Source: Dolichospermum sp. FACHB-1091
GTDB lineage: Bacteria; Cyanobacteriota; Cyanobacteriia; Cyanobacteriales; Nostocaceae
Direction: 5' to 3'
Assembly (NCBI RefSeq): GCF_014697585.1
Contig: NZ_JACJSB010000006.1
Coordinates: forward strand, 1 to 64,000
Length of the DNA stretch: 64,000 bases
Shown: piece by piece, positions 28,314 through 36,018 of the stretch
How the letters are laid out: each line of letters begins with the position of its first letter
How positions within the stretch are numbered: position 1 is the first letter of the stretch
The notes under the pieces: model-generated
Seen by the model: the letters and a program-made list of their open reading frames with translations, nothing else
Told to the model about the DNA's origin: nothing
Database searches by the model: none
Made by a program: the position numbers and the translations under genes

Positions 28314-28682
28314 ATGTTAGGATATTTTTTCATCGCACTCGCTACAGCTTTAAGTTTGTTGATTGTTGATTTAGTTGTTCCTGGAGTAGATATTGCTAAC
28401 TTTCCCTCAGCTTTAATTGCTGCTATTGTCATTGGTTTAATTAATAGTGGAATTAAACCAACTATTAACATCTTATCCTTACCTTTGACATATCTTACAT
28501 TAGGTGGTTTTTCTTTAATTGTCAACGGAATTTGCTTTTGGTTAGCATCAGTTTTAGTTCCAGGTTTTCAAGTTCAAGGATTTATTGCTTTTATTATCGG
28601 TCCTGTAATACTGTCTTTAGCGAATACATTTCTCAGCAAATACTTCGCAGAAAAAGGTTTTCAATTACAAGATAGTCAATAA
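28314..28682 (+). CDS. Phage-holin-like (Phage_holin_4_2) membrane protein
   Basis: A 122-residue integral membrane protein with four hydrophobic helices and the SGIKPTINILSLPLTYLTLGGFSLIVNG segment typical of the holin superfamily IV-like bacterial family. Despite the name such proteins are common housekeeping membrane proteins of unknown role. AGAGGTAAAAA before the ATG at 28314 serves as ribosome-binding site. It is followed 27 bases later by a Pmp3-like gene, so the two small membrane proteins probably form an operon. Confidence 0.85.
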   Translation: MLGYFFIALATALSLLIVDLVVPGVDIANFPSALIAAIVIGLINSGIKPTINILSLPLTYLTLGGFSLIVNGICFWLASVLVPGFQVQGFIAFIIGPVILSLANTFLSKYFAEKGFQLQDSQ

Positions 28683-28709
28683 ACCCAATTTCAAAATTAG
28701 GAAATATCC

Positions 28710-28901
28710 ATGAATATATTTCGTATACTTCTCGGTTTATTTTTACCCCCTTTGGGGGTTTTCCTCACAGTTGGATTTGGTCCAACCTTGTTAATTAATA
28801 TTTTGCTTACCCTCCTGGGTTGGCTTCCTGGTAGCATTCATGCGGTTTGGGTAATTGTCAAGCATGAAGAAAACATTAATAGAGAGGAAGGTACTTATTA
28901 A
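28710..28901 (+). CDS. Pmp3/YqaE family small membrane protein
   Basis: A 63-residue two-helix protein with the UPF0057 signature LLGLFLPPLGVFLTVGFGPTLLINILLTLLGWLPGSIHAVWVI. Family members affect membrane potential and salt or cold stress tolerance in several organisms; direct function unknown. Second gene of a likely operon with the holin-like protein; ends in a strong hairpin terminator. Confidence 0.92.
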   Translation: MNIFRILLGLFLPPLGVFLTVGFGPTLLINILLTLLGWLPGSIHAVWVIVKHEENINREEGTY

Positions 28902-28907
28902 CTTTGT

Positions 28908-28932
28908 AGGGTGCGTTATCAACGCACCTTTA
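28908..28932 (+). terminator. GGTGCGTT-ATC-AACGCACC terminator
   Basis: Perfect 8-bp stem with a 3-base loop and T-rich downstream sequence, directly after the Pmp3-like stop codon. Confidence 0.7.
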
Positions 28933-29283
28933 TCTTTATATTTTTTTATATTTTTATATTAAATATATGAAATTAATAAGAATCATAATGGTGCGTTACG
29001 AATTAAGATATTTTTTTAATTTTAATTAATTATAATATTTTAATGTACTTGTACCACACTTTTGTTTTTATATTCCTTTCTTCCTTTGCGACTTTGCGCC
29101 TTGGCGTGAGACTTTACAATGTGGTTTATTTACCTAAAAATCACTGTAATTGCAAGTCTTTAATAGAATAGGTTAATAGGTTATAAATAAAAATAATGAG
29201 TAAATTAAAAATTATCAAAATTAATTTACTCATTTATATAGAAATTTTCAAAAAACAATTTTCAAAAAACAAAATTGCGGATA
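28933..29283. other. AT-rich intergenic region
   Basis: No gene seen. It contains the degenerate run TTCCTTTGCGACTTTGCGCC-TTGGCGTGAG near 29082-29111, a common cyanobacterial intergenic motif, and an AATTTTCAAAAAAC direct repeat near 29243-29270. Confidence 0.45.
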
Positions 29284-30060
29284 TTAAGCCCGAATATCTT
29301 TATCTTTAAATAAATCAGCCGTTGCTAATAGTAACTCCCGCAAAGTTTGTTTTAATTGACGTTCTTGTTTAGCTATTGCTGAACCTGCTTCTGCTAACTT
29401 CTGTTCTAACAGTGAGTATTTTTCCTTTACTTGTAAAGTAATAGATTCAGCTTGTGGATGGGATTTATCATACCATTGTTTTGCTTCATTCAAATAATCT
29501 TGTACTTCTTGATTACTTCCGCTATAACGTGCAAATAAATTGGCTCGGACAATTGCTAATTGTGCTTGTAATTGTGCATAACGTTTTCTTAATAATCCCA
29601 CTTCTTCACTATCTTTAATAGAATTAATTGCTGAATTAATAGCAATTTTGGTATCAACAGATTTATCTTGACTTGTTTCTACTATCTTTGTAAAAATTCC
29701 TTCAATTTCAGTTTGTAGTTTTTCTTCTTCTTTATCTAATTTTGCTTGTAGCTGCTTTATTTCTGCTTGAGTTTGAACAATATTTGAGTGTTTTTTCAGA
29801 TTTATCGCTTCCATAGCACCTTCAATTGAAGCTACTACCCCTTCCTTAACTTCACTGCTTTTCTCTTGTAAATTATCAATGACAGTAGAAACAGCATCAT
29901 TAACTAAATTACTCAGTTCATGAGAACCTTCTTGAAATTCAGAACCGACTTGAGAAACAGCAGATTTGACAATTTCTCGAATGCGTTCGGACTTTAATTG
30001 TCCTGTTTCTTTAGCTTGACGTAGATCTAATTGAATTTGTTCTTTAATGTTCTTATTCAT
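29284..30060 (-). CDS. Coiled-coil protein of unknown function
   Basis: A 258-residue, strongly charged, almost entirely helical protein starting MNKNIKEQIQLDLRQAKETG. Two long coiled coils are apparent (about 95-145 and 165-245, rich in Glu/Lys/Gln heptads). The N-terminal part (SEFQEGSHELSNLVNDAVSTV) resembles the amphipathic repeats of apolipoprotein- or LEA-like proteins. No signal peptide or membrane helix. ATG at 30060 is chosen; 23 upstream in-frame residues look unrelated. No function can be assigned. Confidence 0.7.
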   Translation of the reverse strand: MNKNIKEQIQLDLRQAKETGQLKSERIREIVKSAVSQVGSEFQEGSHELSNLVNDAVSTVIDNLQEKSSEVKEGVVASIEGAMEAINLKKHSNIVQTQAEIKQLQAKLDKEEEKLQTEIEGIFTKIVETSQDKSVDTKIAINSAINSIKDSEEVGLLRKRYAQLQAQLAIVRANLFARYSGSNQEVQDYLNEAKQWYDKSHPQAESITLQVKEKYSLLEQKLAEAGSAIAKQERQLKQTLRELLLATADLFKDKDIRA

Positions 30061-30191
30061 GGCTATATTTAATGAAGATATCACGCAATACTTATATTCA
30101 GTATGGTAAAATATTTTTGTTATTAACACTCCCTAAAGATAGAAAATCATATCTATCTCAAGGTAGTATATTCAACGACTAAAAGTCGCTA

Positions 30192-30286
30192 CTACACAAG
30201 CAAAATCCGCCTACACGGACTCAGGAATGACAACTTTTTAACCCACCCAGGTGGGTTTTGTCTGTATAGCCGGGAATTTTATTCAC
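30192..30286. repeat. Dispersed palindromic repeat, copy 2
   Basis: Core CTACACAAGCAAAATCCGCC...CCCACCCAGGTGGGTTTTG...CTGTATAG matches the copy at 3430-3527; here the GTGAATAAAATTC arm is on the right in reverse complement (GAATTTTATTCAC). Confidence 0.75.
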
Positions 30287-30355
30287 CAGATTTCTTAGTT
30301 AAATGTTGCCAATTTATGAAATAATTAATATTGATCAATAAATAAATTTTAAATT

Positions 30356-30580
30356 ATGTGGCAGGTAAATATCACTTGTGATGATCAAGCTTGGAAACTT
30401 TCTGGTGTGGAATTTAAGAAAATAGCAGAAAATTACAAAGGTGAATTAATGGGTTCTAAAAAAATGCCCGACGGAAAACGCATTATGTCTTATAAAATTG
30501 AAGATATCAGCGAAGCCGAGGCTTTTGCAGAAGAATGTACAAAATTTGTCGGTTTTACAGGAGATTTTGCATCTTTATGA
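30356..30580 (+). CDS. Small conserved hypothetical protein
   Basis: A 74-residue soluble protein, MWQVNITCDDQAWKLSGVEF at the start, mixed alpha/beta with no recognised motif. Its TGA stop overlaps the ATG of the cytochrome gene (ATGA at 30577-30580), so the two are translationally coupled and may act together. Function unknown. Confidence 0.65.
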   Translation: MWQVNITCDDQAWKLSGVEFKKIAENYKGELMGSKKMPDGKRIMSYKIEDISEAEAFAEECTKFVGFTGDFASL

Positions 30581-30924
30581 AAAAAATGGTAACAAAAATG
30601 GTAACATTGATATTATTCACTTTTTGCTTGTGGATAATTAATTCTACTTCACCAGTTAACGCCTTAAATACTTCTCAAGGTGCAGAAATTTTTGATTTCC
30701 ATTGTGCTGGTTGTCATATTCATGGAGAAAACATCATTAGACGTGGTAAAAGTTTAAAGAAGAATGCACTCAAAAGATATAAAATGGATTCTTTGGAAGC
30801 AATTACAGCCATTGTCACCAATGGTAAAAATAATATGTCAGCTTACAAAGAAAGATTGACAGCAGCGGAAATTCAACAAGTTGCAAATTATGTTTTGGAA
30901 CAAGCAGAAAAAAACTGGAAATAA
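30577..30924 (+). CDS. Cytochrome c6-like protein (PetJ family, divergent)
   Basis: A 115-residue exported monohaem cytochrome. A signal peptide ends at PVNA (residue 29), the haem site is CAGCH (43-47), and Met87 in NGKNNMSAY is the likely sixth ligand. The C-terminus IQQVANYVLEQAEKNW matches cytochrome c6, which carries electrons in the thylakoid lumen. It differs from typical PetJ in the ligand loop, where the usual MPAFGGRL is MSAYKERL, so it may be a c6-like paralogue with another redox potential. The start overlaps the previous stop codon. It is followed 13 bases later by an aldo/keto reductase, suggesting one transcript. Confidence 0.85.
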   Translation: MKKMVTKMVTLILFTFCLWIINSTSPVNALNTSQGAEIFDFHCAGCHIHGENIIRRGKSLKKNALKRYKMDSLEAITAIVTNGKNNMSAYKERLTAAEIQQVANYVLEQAEKNWK

Positions 30925-30937
30925 CAATATAAAAACT

Positions 30938-31957
30938 ATGATTTTACCTCAAGAAAGCTATTTACAATTTACCCCGGATTTGAAAATTTGCCGAATTTTA
31001 AATGGAATGTGGCAAGTTTCGGGAGGACATGGACGCATTAACCCCAAAACTGCGATTGATTCCATGTTTCAATATGTTGATGCTGGTTTTACCACTTGGG
31101 ATTTAGCAGACCATTATGGACCAGCAGAGGACTTTATTGGTGAGTTTCGTCGTCAATTAATCGCAACTCGTGGAGAGGAAGCTGTAAATAATATTCAGGC
31201 TTTTACAAAATGGGTTCCTCGTCCTGGGAAAATGACGAAAAAATTGGTTGAGGAAAATATTGATATCTCTTTGAGAAGAATGAATGTTAAATCATTGGAT
31301 TTAATGCAGTTTCACTGGTGGGAATATCGAGATAATAATTATTTAGATGCTCTCAAATATATGGTAGAATTGCAAACAGAAGGTAAAATCAAACATTTAG
31401 CTTTAACTAATTTTGATACGGAACATTTGCAAATTATTACCGCAGCAGGAATCAAAATTGTTTCTAATCAAGTGCAGTTTTCTTTAGTTGACAGAAGACC
31501 ACAGGTAAATATGGTTAATTTTTGTCAAGAACATGATATTAAATTGTTTACCTATGGTACTGTTTGTGGTGGTTTGTTATCAGAAAAGTATTTGCAAAAA
31601 CCAGAACCTAAAGGCTTAGAAATAAATACCACTAGCTTGAGAAAATACAAACAAATGATTGATAATTGGGGTGGTTGGGGACTATTTCAAGAGTTACTAA
31701 ATACCTTAAAAACCATTGCTGATAAACATCAAGTGAGTATTGCTAATGTGGCTGTAAATTACATTTTAAATCAGCCAGCAGTGGGGGGTGTAATTGTCGG
31801 CGCTAGATTGGGAATTGCAGAACATTTATCAGATAATGCTAGGGTGTTTGGTTTCAATTTAGATGCAGAAGATATCGGGAAAATAGATGCAGTTTCTCAA
31901 CATTCGCGGGATTTATATCAATTAATTGGTGATTGTGGAGATGAATATAGAAGGTAG
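30938..31957 (+). CDS. Aldo/keto reductase family oxidoreductase
   Basis: A 339-residue TIM-barrel NADPH-dependent reductase. The catalytic tetrad is visible: Asp and Tyr in WDLADHYG, Lys in FTKWVPR and His in MQFHWW; the cofactor region LTNFDTEHL and C-terminal VGGVIVGARL also match. Substrate unknown. ATG at 30938 is used because the upstream extension to 30881 lies within the cytochrome gene. Third gene of a short operon. Confidence 0.9.
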   Translation: MILPQESYLQFTPDLKICRILNGMWQVSGGHGRINPKTAIDSMFQYVDAGFTTWDLADHYGPAEDFIGEFRRQLIATRGEEAVNNIQAFTKWVPRPGKMTKKLVEENIDISLRRMNVKSLDLMQFHWWEYRDNNYLDALKYMVELQTEGKIKHLALTNFDTEHLQIITAAGIKIVSNQVQFSLVDRRPQVNMVNFCQEHDIKLFTYGTVCGGLLSEKYLQKPEPKGLEINTTSLRKYKQMIDNWGGWGLFQELLNTLKTIADKHQVSIANVAVNYILNQPAVGGVIVGARLGIAEHLSDNARVFGFNLDAEDIGKIDAVSQHSRDLYQLIGDCGDEYRR

Positions 31958-32057
31958 AGTAGTGGTAATCAAAAAACTGCCTCATTAATTACAGTTAAGC
32001 TGGGGATACTTTGTTTTTGTGTCAACAACACTAGCAGAGAATTTTGCAATTGGACTA

Positions 32058-32094
32058 ATTGAATACTTTAGTCTGTAGAACTTTTGTATTCAAT
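32058..32094. promoter_or_regulatory. Candidate C-protein operator upstream of the C gene
   Basis: A symmetric 37-base dyad: ATTGAATAC (32058-32066), AGT (70-72), centre at 32076, then ACT (80-82) and GTATTCAAT (32086-32094). Every listed base is mirrored exactly. The half-site GAATAC-NNN-AGT recurs in the palindrome in front of the methyltransferase gene (34215). It lies 16 bases before the C gene ATG, where autoregulating C proteins bind. Confidence 0.65.
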
Positions 32095-32110
32095 ACCTTA
32101 ATCTCTTTCT

Positions 32111-32362
32111 ATGCAACCAAGTAAACTAGACCAAAATTTAGGGCTAGAAATACAACGTCGTCGTATAGAAAAAGGTTGGTCTCAAGAGTATCTAGCAGAA
32201 ATTACGGGTCTGCATAGAACTTATATTAGCCAACTAGAACGAGGATTAAAAAGCCCATCCGTAAGAGTTCTGAGTCATATCACGAACGCCTTAACTGTAA
32301 CAATGAGTGAATTTTTGCAAGCTGTAGAGGAATCTTTAAGTGTTGACAGAAAACGAGATTGA
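32111..32362 (+). CDS. XRE-family regulator, probable R-M controller (C) protein
   Basis: An 83-residue helix-turn-helix protein, essentially one lambda-repressor-like domain (about 10-66) with the EKGWSQEYLAEITGLHRTYI and SQLERGLKSPS helices. Size, position and overlap with the next gene match C proteins of type II restriction-modification systems, which first activate and then limit their own operon and delay the nuclease after entry into a new cell. Its 3' end overlaps the presumed nuclease gene by 23 bases. A strong dyad just upstream is a plausible operator. Confidence 0.82.
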   Translation: MQPSKLDQNLGLEIQRRRIEKGWSQEYLAEITGLHRTYISQLERGLKSPSVRVLSHITNALTVTMSEFLQAVEESLSVDRKRD

Positions 32363-33059
32363 GAGGCTAAAACAAGCTATTATTGCTACTGTTGCATCCC
32401 CAGTTATTGGGTCAATAGAAGATTATGCTTGGGAAGCTATTTTTCATTATGTTAAAGATATTCCTCTGACAGATCCAGCTTTAGGACGTAGTAAACTGCT
32501 TTATGATGCGGTTAATTTTTTAACTAAAACGGGTTGGTCATTAAAATCTCTCCAACTAAGTAACTTGAAAATTAGTAGTACATTTTTCTTTGTGATTCAA
32601 AGGGCAGATGTTATTAGTAAGGCTGATCAACTTGGTTTTCCTGGTTTAACAGAATTATCTCCTCCAGAACAACTAGGTGCGGCTATTATTCAACATTGGA
32701 ATGAGAAATTGATAACCAATCAGTCATTACAAGGAGTTGAAAATAGTTATGAAAGCATACTACTAAAAACCATTAAAGGCAATGAATACGTTTATTGTGA
32801 ATATCCCTTGTATCCACTTGATCCAACTACTTTTAATTGGGCATGGACGGTAAACAAGAAAACAGGTAAAAGTGGTGCGGGTTTACAGGGTAGCGCAGGA
32901 GATAAAATTGAGTTAGTTTGGTATAAGAATCAAAAACAACTGTTTAAAGCTAGAATTATTCCTTCAGAAGCAGTGAGGATAAATATTGAAAGAACTCGTC
33001 TTAACCCTGAGAATTATGTTAAAACAATTCTTGCAGCTTTACAAGCACAAAACTCCTAA
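32340..33059 (+). CDS. Presumed type II restriction endonuclease (unrecognised family)
   Basis: A 239-residue soluble protein, GTG start at 32340 overlapping the C gene. I do not recognise the sequence. Restriction activity is inferred from context: between a C protein and a convergent cytosine-C5 methyltransferase whose stop codon is 8 bases away. Features seen are the helical N-terminus, VYCEYPLYPLDPTTFNW in the middle and QLFKARIIPSEAVRINIERT near the end. No clear PD-(D/E)XK motif can be pinned down by eye. Recognition site unknown. Restriction nucleases diverge so fast that lack of recognition is expected. Confidence 0.6.
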   Translation: MLTENEIERLKQAIIATVASPVIGSIEDYAWEAIFHYVKDIPLTDPALGRSKLLYDAVNFLTKTGWSLKSLQLSNLKISSTFFFVIQRADVISKADQLGFPGLTELSPPEQLGAAIIQHWNEKLITNQSLQGVENSYESILLKTIKGNEYVYCEYPLYPLDPTTFNWAWTVNKKTGKSGAGLQGSAGDKIELVWYKNQKQLFKARIIPSEAVRINIERTRLNPENYVKTILAALQAQNS

Positions 33060-33067
33060 TATTAACT

Positions 33068-34210
33068 TTAGATAATGCACTCAGCAATTGTTTTAGCTAA
33101 TAACGGAGGTACAGATTCACCAATCTGAGAAGCCATTTCTGTATATGTTCCTAAAAAGTGGAAAGTATCTGGATAAGAATGAAGTCTCGCAGCTTCACGT
33201 ATTGTAATGGTTCTATCTTCTGTGGGATGAAAAAATCTACCAGAACCAGGATGAAAAACCCATCTTGTAATTGTCTTCGCCGGCTTATCCCAATAAAGCC
33301 TTCCATAAGCACCACTATAGTGTTTTTTAGGTGCTAATTCTGGTGGTAAATCTCTGGCATCTTGTCCTTCTTTTAACAGCCTTACTCTTGACATTTGAAT
33401 TGAGCTTAAAGCACGAGCAATATGGTTTGTAATTCTTGTGCTGTTATGTCGGATTAAAGCTTGATAAGTTGTTTGTGGGTCTGATGGATATCTATCTTCA
33501 TCATATTTTTGTCCTGCATTTAGTTTTGGTAGATCTCCAATTGCATCTTTAACTGTTACGATTGGAAAAGGATCAGATTTTAGTAGATTCGTTTGATAAG
33601 ATGATTCCTTATATGATTGCTTATTTTTATAACCAATTTTAATATCACCATTATGTGTAGGTTCTGGTAAGCAAATTAAACTTTCTAAACTAGCAATAAA
33701 AAAAGCTCTACTTCTTGTTTGTGGTACTCCATAATTAGCAGCATTTAAAGATGATGATATAACTTTATATCCTAGCAATTCTAGTTGATTTGTAATTTCA
33801 TACTTGAATAAACCTTTATATGCTGTCAAAATTTCTGGAACATTTTCCATAATGACATAAAGAGGTCTAAACTCTTTGACAAAATCTAAAAACCTTTTGT
33901 ATAATTGATTTCGAGGATCATCTATATAGCGATATTCAGCAGGTATATTTTTGGAAAAACCTTGACAAGGAGGTCCGCCAATTATTGCTTTTAATTGTTC
34001 TCTCTCTAAGCCTAAATTTTGACGAAGTTCTGAGGGATTAACTTCACGAATATCTTCATGGATAACTTTAGTATTAGGGTAGTTATGTTGATAAGTAGCT
34101 AAGGCTTTTTTATTTGCATCAATGGCACACAAAGCTTCAAAACCAGCTAAGTGGAAGCCCGTAGTTAAGCCACCGGCACCGGCGAATAAATCAATAGTTT
34201 TGTTGTTCAT
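33068..34210 (-). CDS. DNA (cytosine-5-)-methyltransferase of a type II R-M system
   Basis: A 380-residue C5 methyltransferase with the motifs in order: I DLFAGAGGLTTGF (SAM binding), IV GGPPCQGFS with the catalytic Cys, VI VIMENVPEI, VIII QTRSRAFFIAS, then the variable target-recognition region, and IX/X RLYWDKPAKTITRW and SYPDTFHFLG. It protects host DNA from the partner nuclease by methylating cytosine in the shared site. Convergent with the presumed nuclease gene. The ATG at 34210 is immediately preceded by a palindrome and a TTGACA promoter element, suggesting control by the C protein or by the methyltransferase itself. Confidence 0.95.
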   Translation of the reverse strand: MNNKTIDLFAGAGGLTTGFHLAGFEALCAIDANKKALATYQHNYPNTKVIHEDIREVNPSELRQNLGLEREQLKAIIGGPPCQGFSKNIPAEYRYIDDPRNQLYKRFLDFVKEFRPLYVIMENVPEILTAYKGLFKYEITNQLELLGYKVISSSLNAANYGVPQTRSRAFFIASLESLICLPEPTHNGDIKIGYKNKQSYKESSYQTNLLKSDPFPIVTVKDAIGDLPKLNAGQKYDEDRYPSDPQTTYQALIRHNSTRITNHIARALSSIQMSRVRLLKEGQDARDLPPELAPKKHYSGAYGRLYWDKPAKTITRWVFHPGSGRFFHPTEDRTITIREAARLHSYPDTFHFLGTYTEMASQIGESVPPLLAKTIAECII

Positions 34211-34214
34211 ATTA

Positions 34215-34245
34215 GAATACTATAGTATTCATTGCCCAATGTCAA
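34215..34245 (-). promoter_or_regulatory. Methyltransferase promoter with overlapping 16-bp palindrome
   Basis: On the minus strand a consensus -35 TTGACA (plus 34240-34245) precedes, by 15 bases, a TATAGT -10-like hexamer inside the perfect palindrome GAATACTATAGTATTC (34215-34230), which ends five bases before the ATG. The palindrome contains the same GAATAC-NNN-AGT half-site as the dyad before the C gene, so a repressor bound here would block the promoter. Confidence 0.65.
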
Positions 34246-34297
34246 GTAGGATGATCTTGTGATAATTACAGTATAAAAAAATCCTAAATTCTCAAAA

Positions 34298-34408
34298 ATG
34301 AATAAAAATACTATTCCCAATGGCTACCTCCGTAAAGTCCATCATATCGCCTTTAACATCCAAAATATGGCAGCATCTCGCCATTTTTACCATTGGGGTC
34401 AATTTTAG
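34298..34408 (+). pseudogene. Truncated duplicate of the VOC gene 5' end
   Basis: Codons 5-31 match the start of the intact VOC gene at 35091 (IPNGYLRKVHHIAFN, then QNMAASRHFY); over about 77 bases I count three differences. After RHFY the match ends and a TAG stops the frame at 34406-34408. The Uma2 gene lies between this fragment and the intact copy. Confidence 0.85.
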
Positions 34409-34481
34409 CGCCTAGCCTAAATTTTTCTGAATTTTCATGAATTTTATCTGATAATAAAACTAGCCTCCTCAAGCAAAACCT

Positions 34482-35075
34482 ATGGAAACCCTCACTTTAA
34501 ACATACCTCCCGCAGTAAATTTAACAGATGAGCAGTTTTATCAACTTTGCATTGCTAACGAACCCTGTCAGTTAGAACTTACCCAAACCGGAGAATTAAT
34601 TATTATGCCTCCCACAGGTGGAGAAAGTGGAATTATAAATGCTAATTTAAGTACAGATTTAGGTTTATGGAATCGTCAAACTAAATTAGGTAAAGTATTT
34701 GACTCCTCCACCGAATTTAAACTACCCAGTGGTGCTTATCGCTGTCCTGATGCAGCTTGGGTAAAACTAGCACGTTGGGATGCTTTAAGTCAAGAAGAAA
34801 AAAAACGGTTTCCCCCCCTTTGTCCTGATTTTGTGGTGGAATTGCGATCAGAAACGGATAGTTTAGAAAAATTACGTACTAAAATGCGAGAATATGAAAA
34901 TAATGGGGCGCTTTTAGGTTGGTTAATTGATCCACAAACACCCTTGGTAGAAATTTATCGTTACGGAAAGGATGTAGAAGTTTTAAATTTTGATTTTGAC
35001 AACCCACCAAAACTTTCTGGTGAAGACATTTTACCAGGCTTTATTCTCGATTTGCAGATAATTTTAAATCCATAG
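34482..35075 (+). CDS. Uma2 family (DUF820) predicted endonuclease
   Basis: A 197-residue protein with the PD-(D/E)XK-like Uma2 fold, abundant in cyanobacteria. Visible motifs are CQLELTQTGELIIMPPTGGESG, SSTEFKLPSGAYRCPDAAWV (catalytic Asp) and PDFVVELRSETDSLEKLRTKM (ELR-type acidic motif and helix). Biochemical role unproven; the family is amplified and often associated with mobile regions. It stops 15 bases before the VOC gene and may share its transcript. The flanking VOC-gene duplication suggests it arrived by a recombination that copied the 5' end of that gene. Confidence 0.9.
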   Translation: METLTLNIPPAVNLTDEQFYQLCIANEPCQLELTQTGELIIMPPTGGESGIINANLSTDLGLWNRQTKLGKVFDSSTEFKLPSGAYRCPDAAWVKLARWDALSQEEKKRFPPLCPDFVVELRSETDSLEKLRTKMREYENNGALLGWLIDPQTPLVEIYRYGKDVEVLNFDFDNPPKLSGEDILPGFILDLQIILNP

Positions 35076-35090
35076 ATTCTAAATTTCGGG

Positions 35091-35540
35091 ATGATGATTT
35101 CTCAAAAAAATATTCCCAATGGCTACCTCCGCAAAGTCCATCATATCGCTTTTAACGTCCAAAATATGGCAGCATCTCGCCATTTTTATGGTCATATTTT
35201 AGGCTTACACGAACTCACAGGAGACGAAATACCAGAAACATTAATAGAACTTGTTAACGCTGGTAAAGTCGCTAATTTCATCACTCCTGACGGCACAATT
35301 ATAGACTTATTTGCAGAACCAGAATTATTACCACCAGATCCAGATCCCAGTAAGTCTTTTACTAGAGCATATCATCTAGCCTTTGATATTGCTCCAGAAT
35401 TATTTGATCAAGCTGTTGCTGTGATCAGAGATAATAATTTAGTCATTGCTTATGGTCCGGTTTCCCGTCCCACAGGTAGAGGGCTGTATTTTTATGACCC
35501 CGATGGGTTTATGATTGAAATTCGTTGTGATCCTCATTAA
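35091..35540 (+). CDS. VOC (glyoxalase/bleomycin-resistance) family protein
   Basis: A 149-residue single-domain metalloenzyme-fold protein with paired beta-alpha-beta-beta-beta modules: VHHIAFNVQNMAASRHFYGHILGLHEL and the second module YHLAFDI...GLYFYDPDGFMIEIRCD. The metal ligands of the family would be His in HHIAF, His in YHLAF and Glu in MIEI. Substrate unknown; similar to dioxygenase/isomerase members. Starts at ATG 35091 or 35094. Its 5' end is duplicated at 34298. Eight bases after the stop a further small gene follows. Confidence 0.9.
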   Translation: MMISQKNIPNGYLRKVHHIAFNVQNMAASRHFYGHILGLHELTGDEIPETLIELVNAGKVANFITPDGTIIDLFAEPELLPPDPDPSKSFTRAYHLAFDIAPELFDQAVAVIRDNNLVIAYGPVSRPTGRGLYFYDPDGFMIEIRCDPH

Positions 35541-35548
35541 ATGCGAAC

Positions 35549-35827
35549 ATGGAAAAAGTTTTAAAAGTTCTTAACGACGTAATTACTAACCCACCAATTC
35601 CCCACGAACCCCATAAACAATCTTTAAAAAATTGGGCTATGTATTGTTTACGGGATAGAGGTTTTATAGTTATTTTTGCCCAAAATGCTGATTTTGCTGT
35701 CCAGTTTAAGAACGGAGAAAAGTTCTATTTTAAAGTTACCAATAATGCCGATAATTTGGATAATAGTATTAACTGGATTGTTTGGGATAGCACCACCAAA
35801 ACAACCAGCTTAATTCCTCAGTCCTAG
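35549..35827 (+). CDS. Small hypothetical protein
   Basis: A 92-residue soluble protein, MEKVLKVLNDVITNPPIPHEP at the start, with alternating helix and strands (FIVIFAQNADFAVQFKNGEKFYFKV). No motif recognised. It begins 8 bases after the VOC stop codon, so it is probably the last gene of the Uma2-VOC transcript. Confidence 0.6.
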   Translation: MEKVLKVLNDVITNPPIPHEPHKQSLKNWAMYCLRDRGFIVIFAQNADFAVQFKNGEKFYFKVTNNADNLDNSINWIVWDSTTKTTSLIPQS

Positions 35828-36018
35828 TTAATAAGTATTACAGCCAGCTATACAAGTATTTGATTTTACTATGATTTCCATATTTCTGAGGAAGAGAGGG
35901 TAAAAGGAAAAACTTTTGTGACTGTAATGGGTTTTTCAAAGCCTCTCCCCCCGTGGGGGAGATGTTGACCAGAGGGGTTTTTCTGTAAACTAAGGACTTT
36001 CCAAACAACCTCTTAAAT

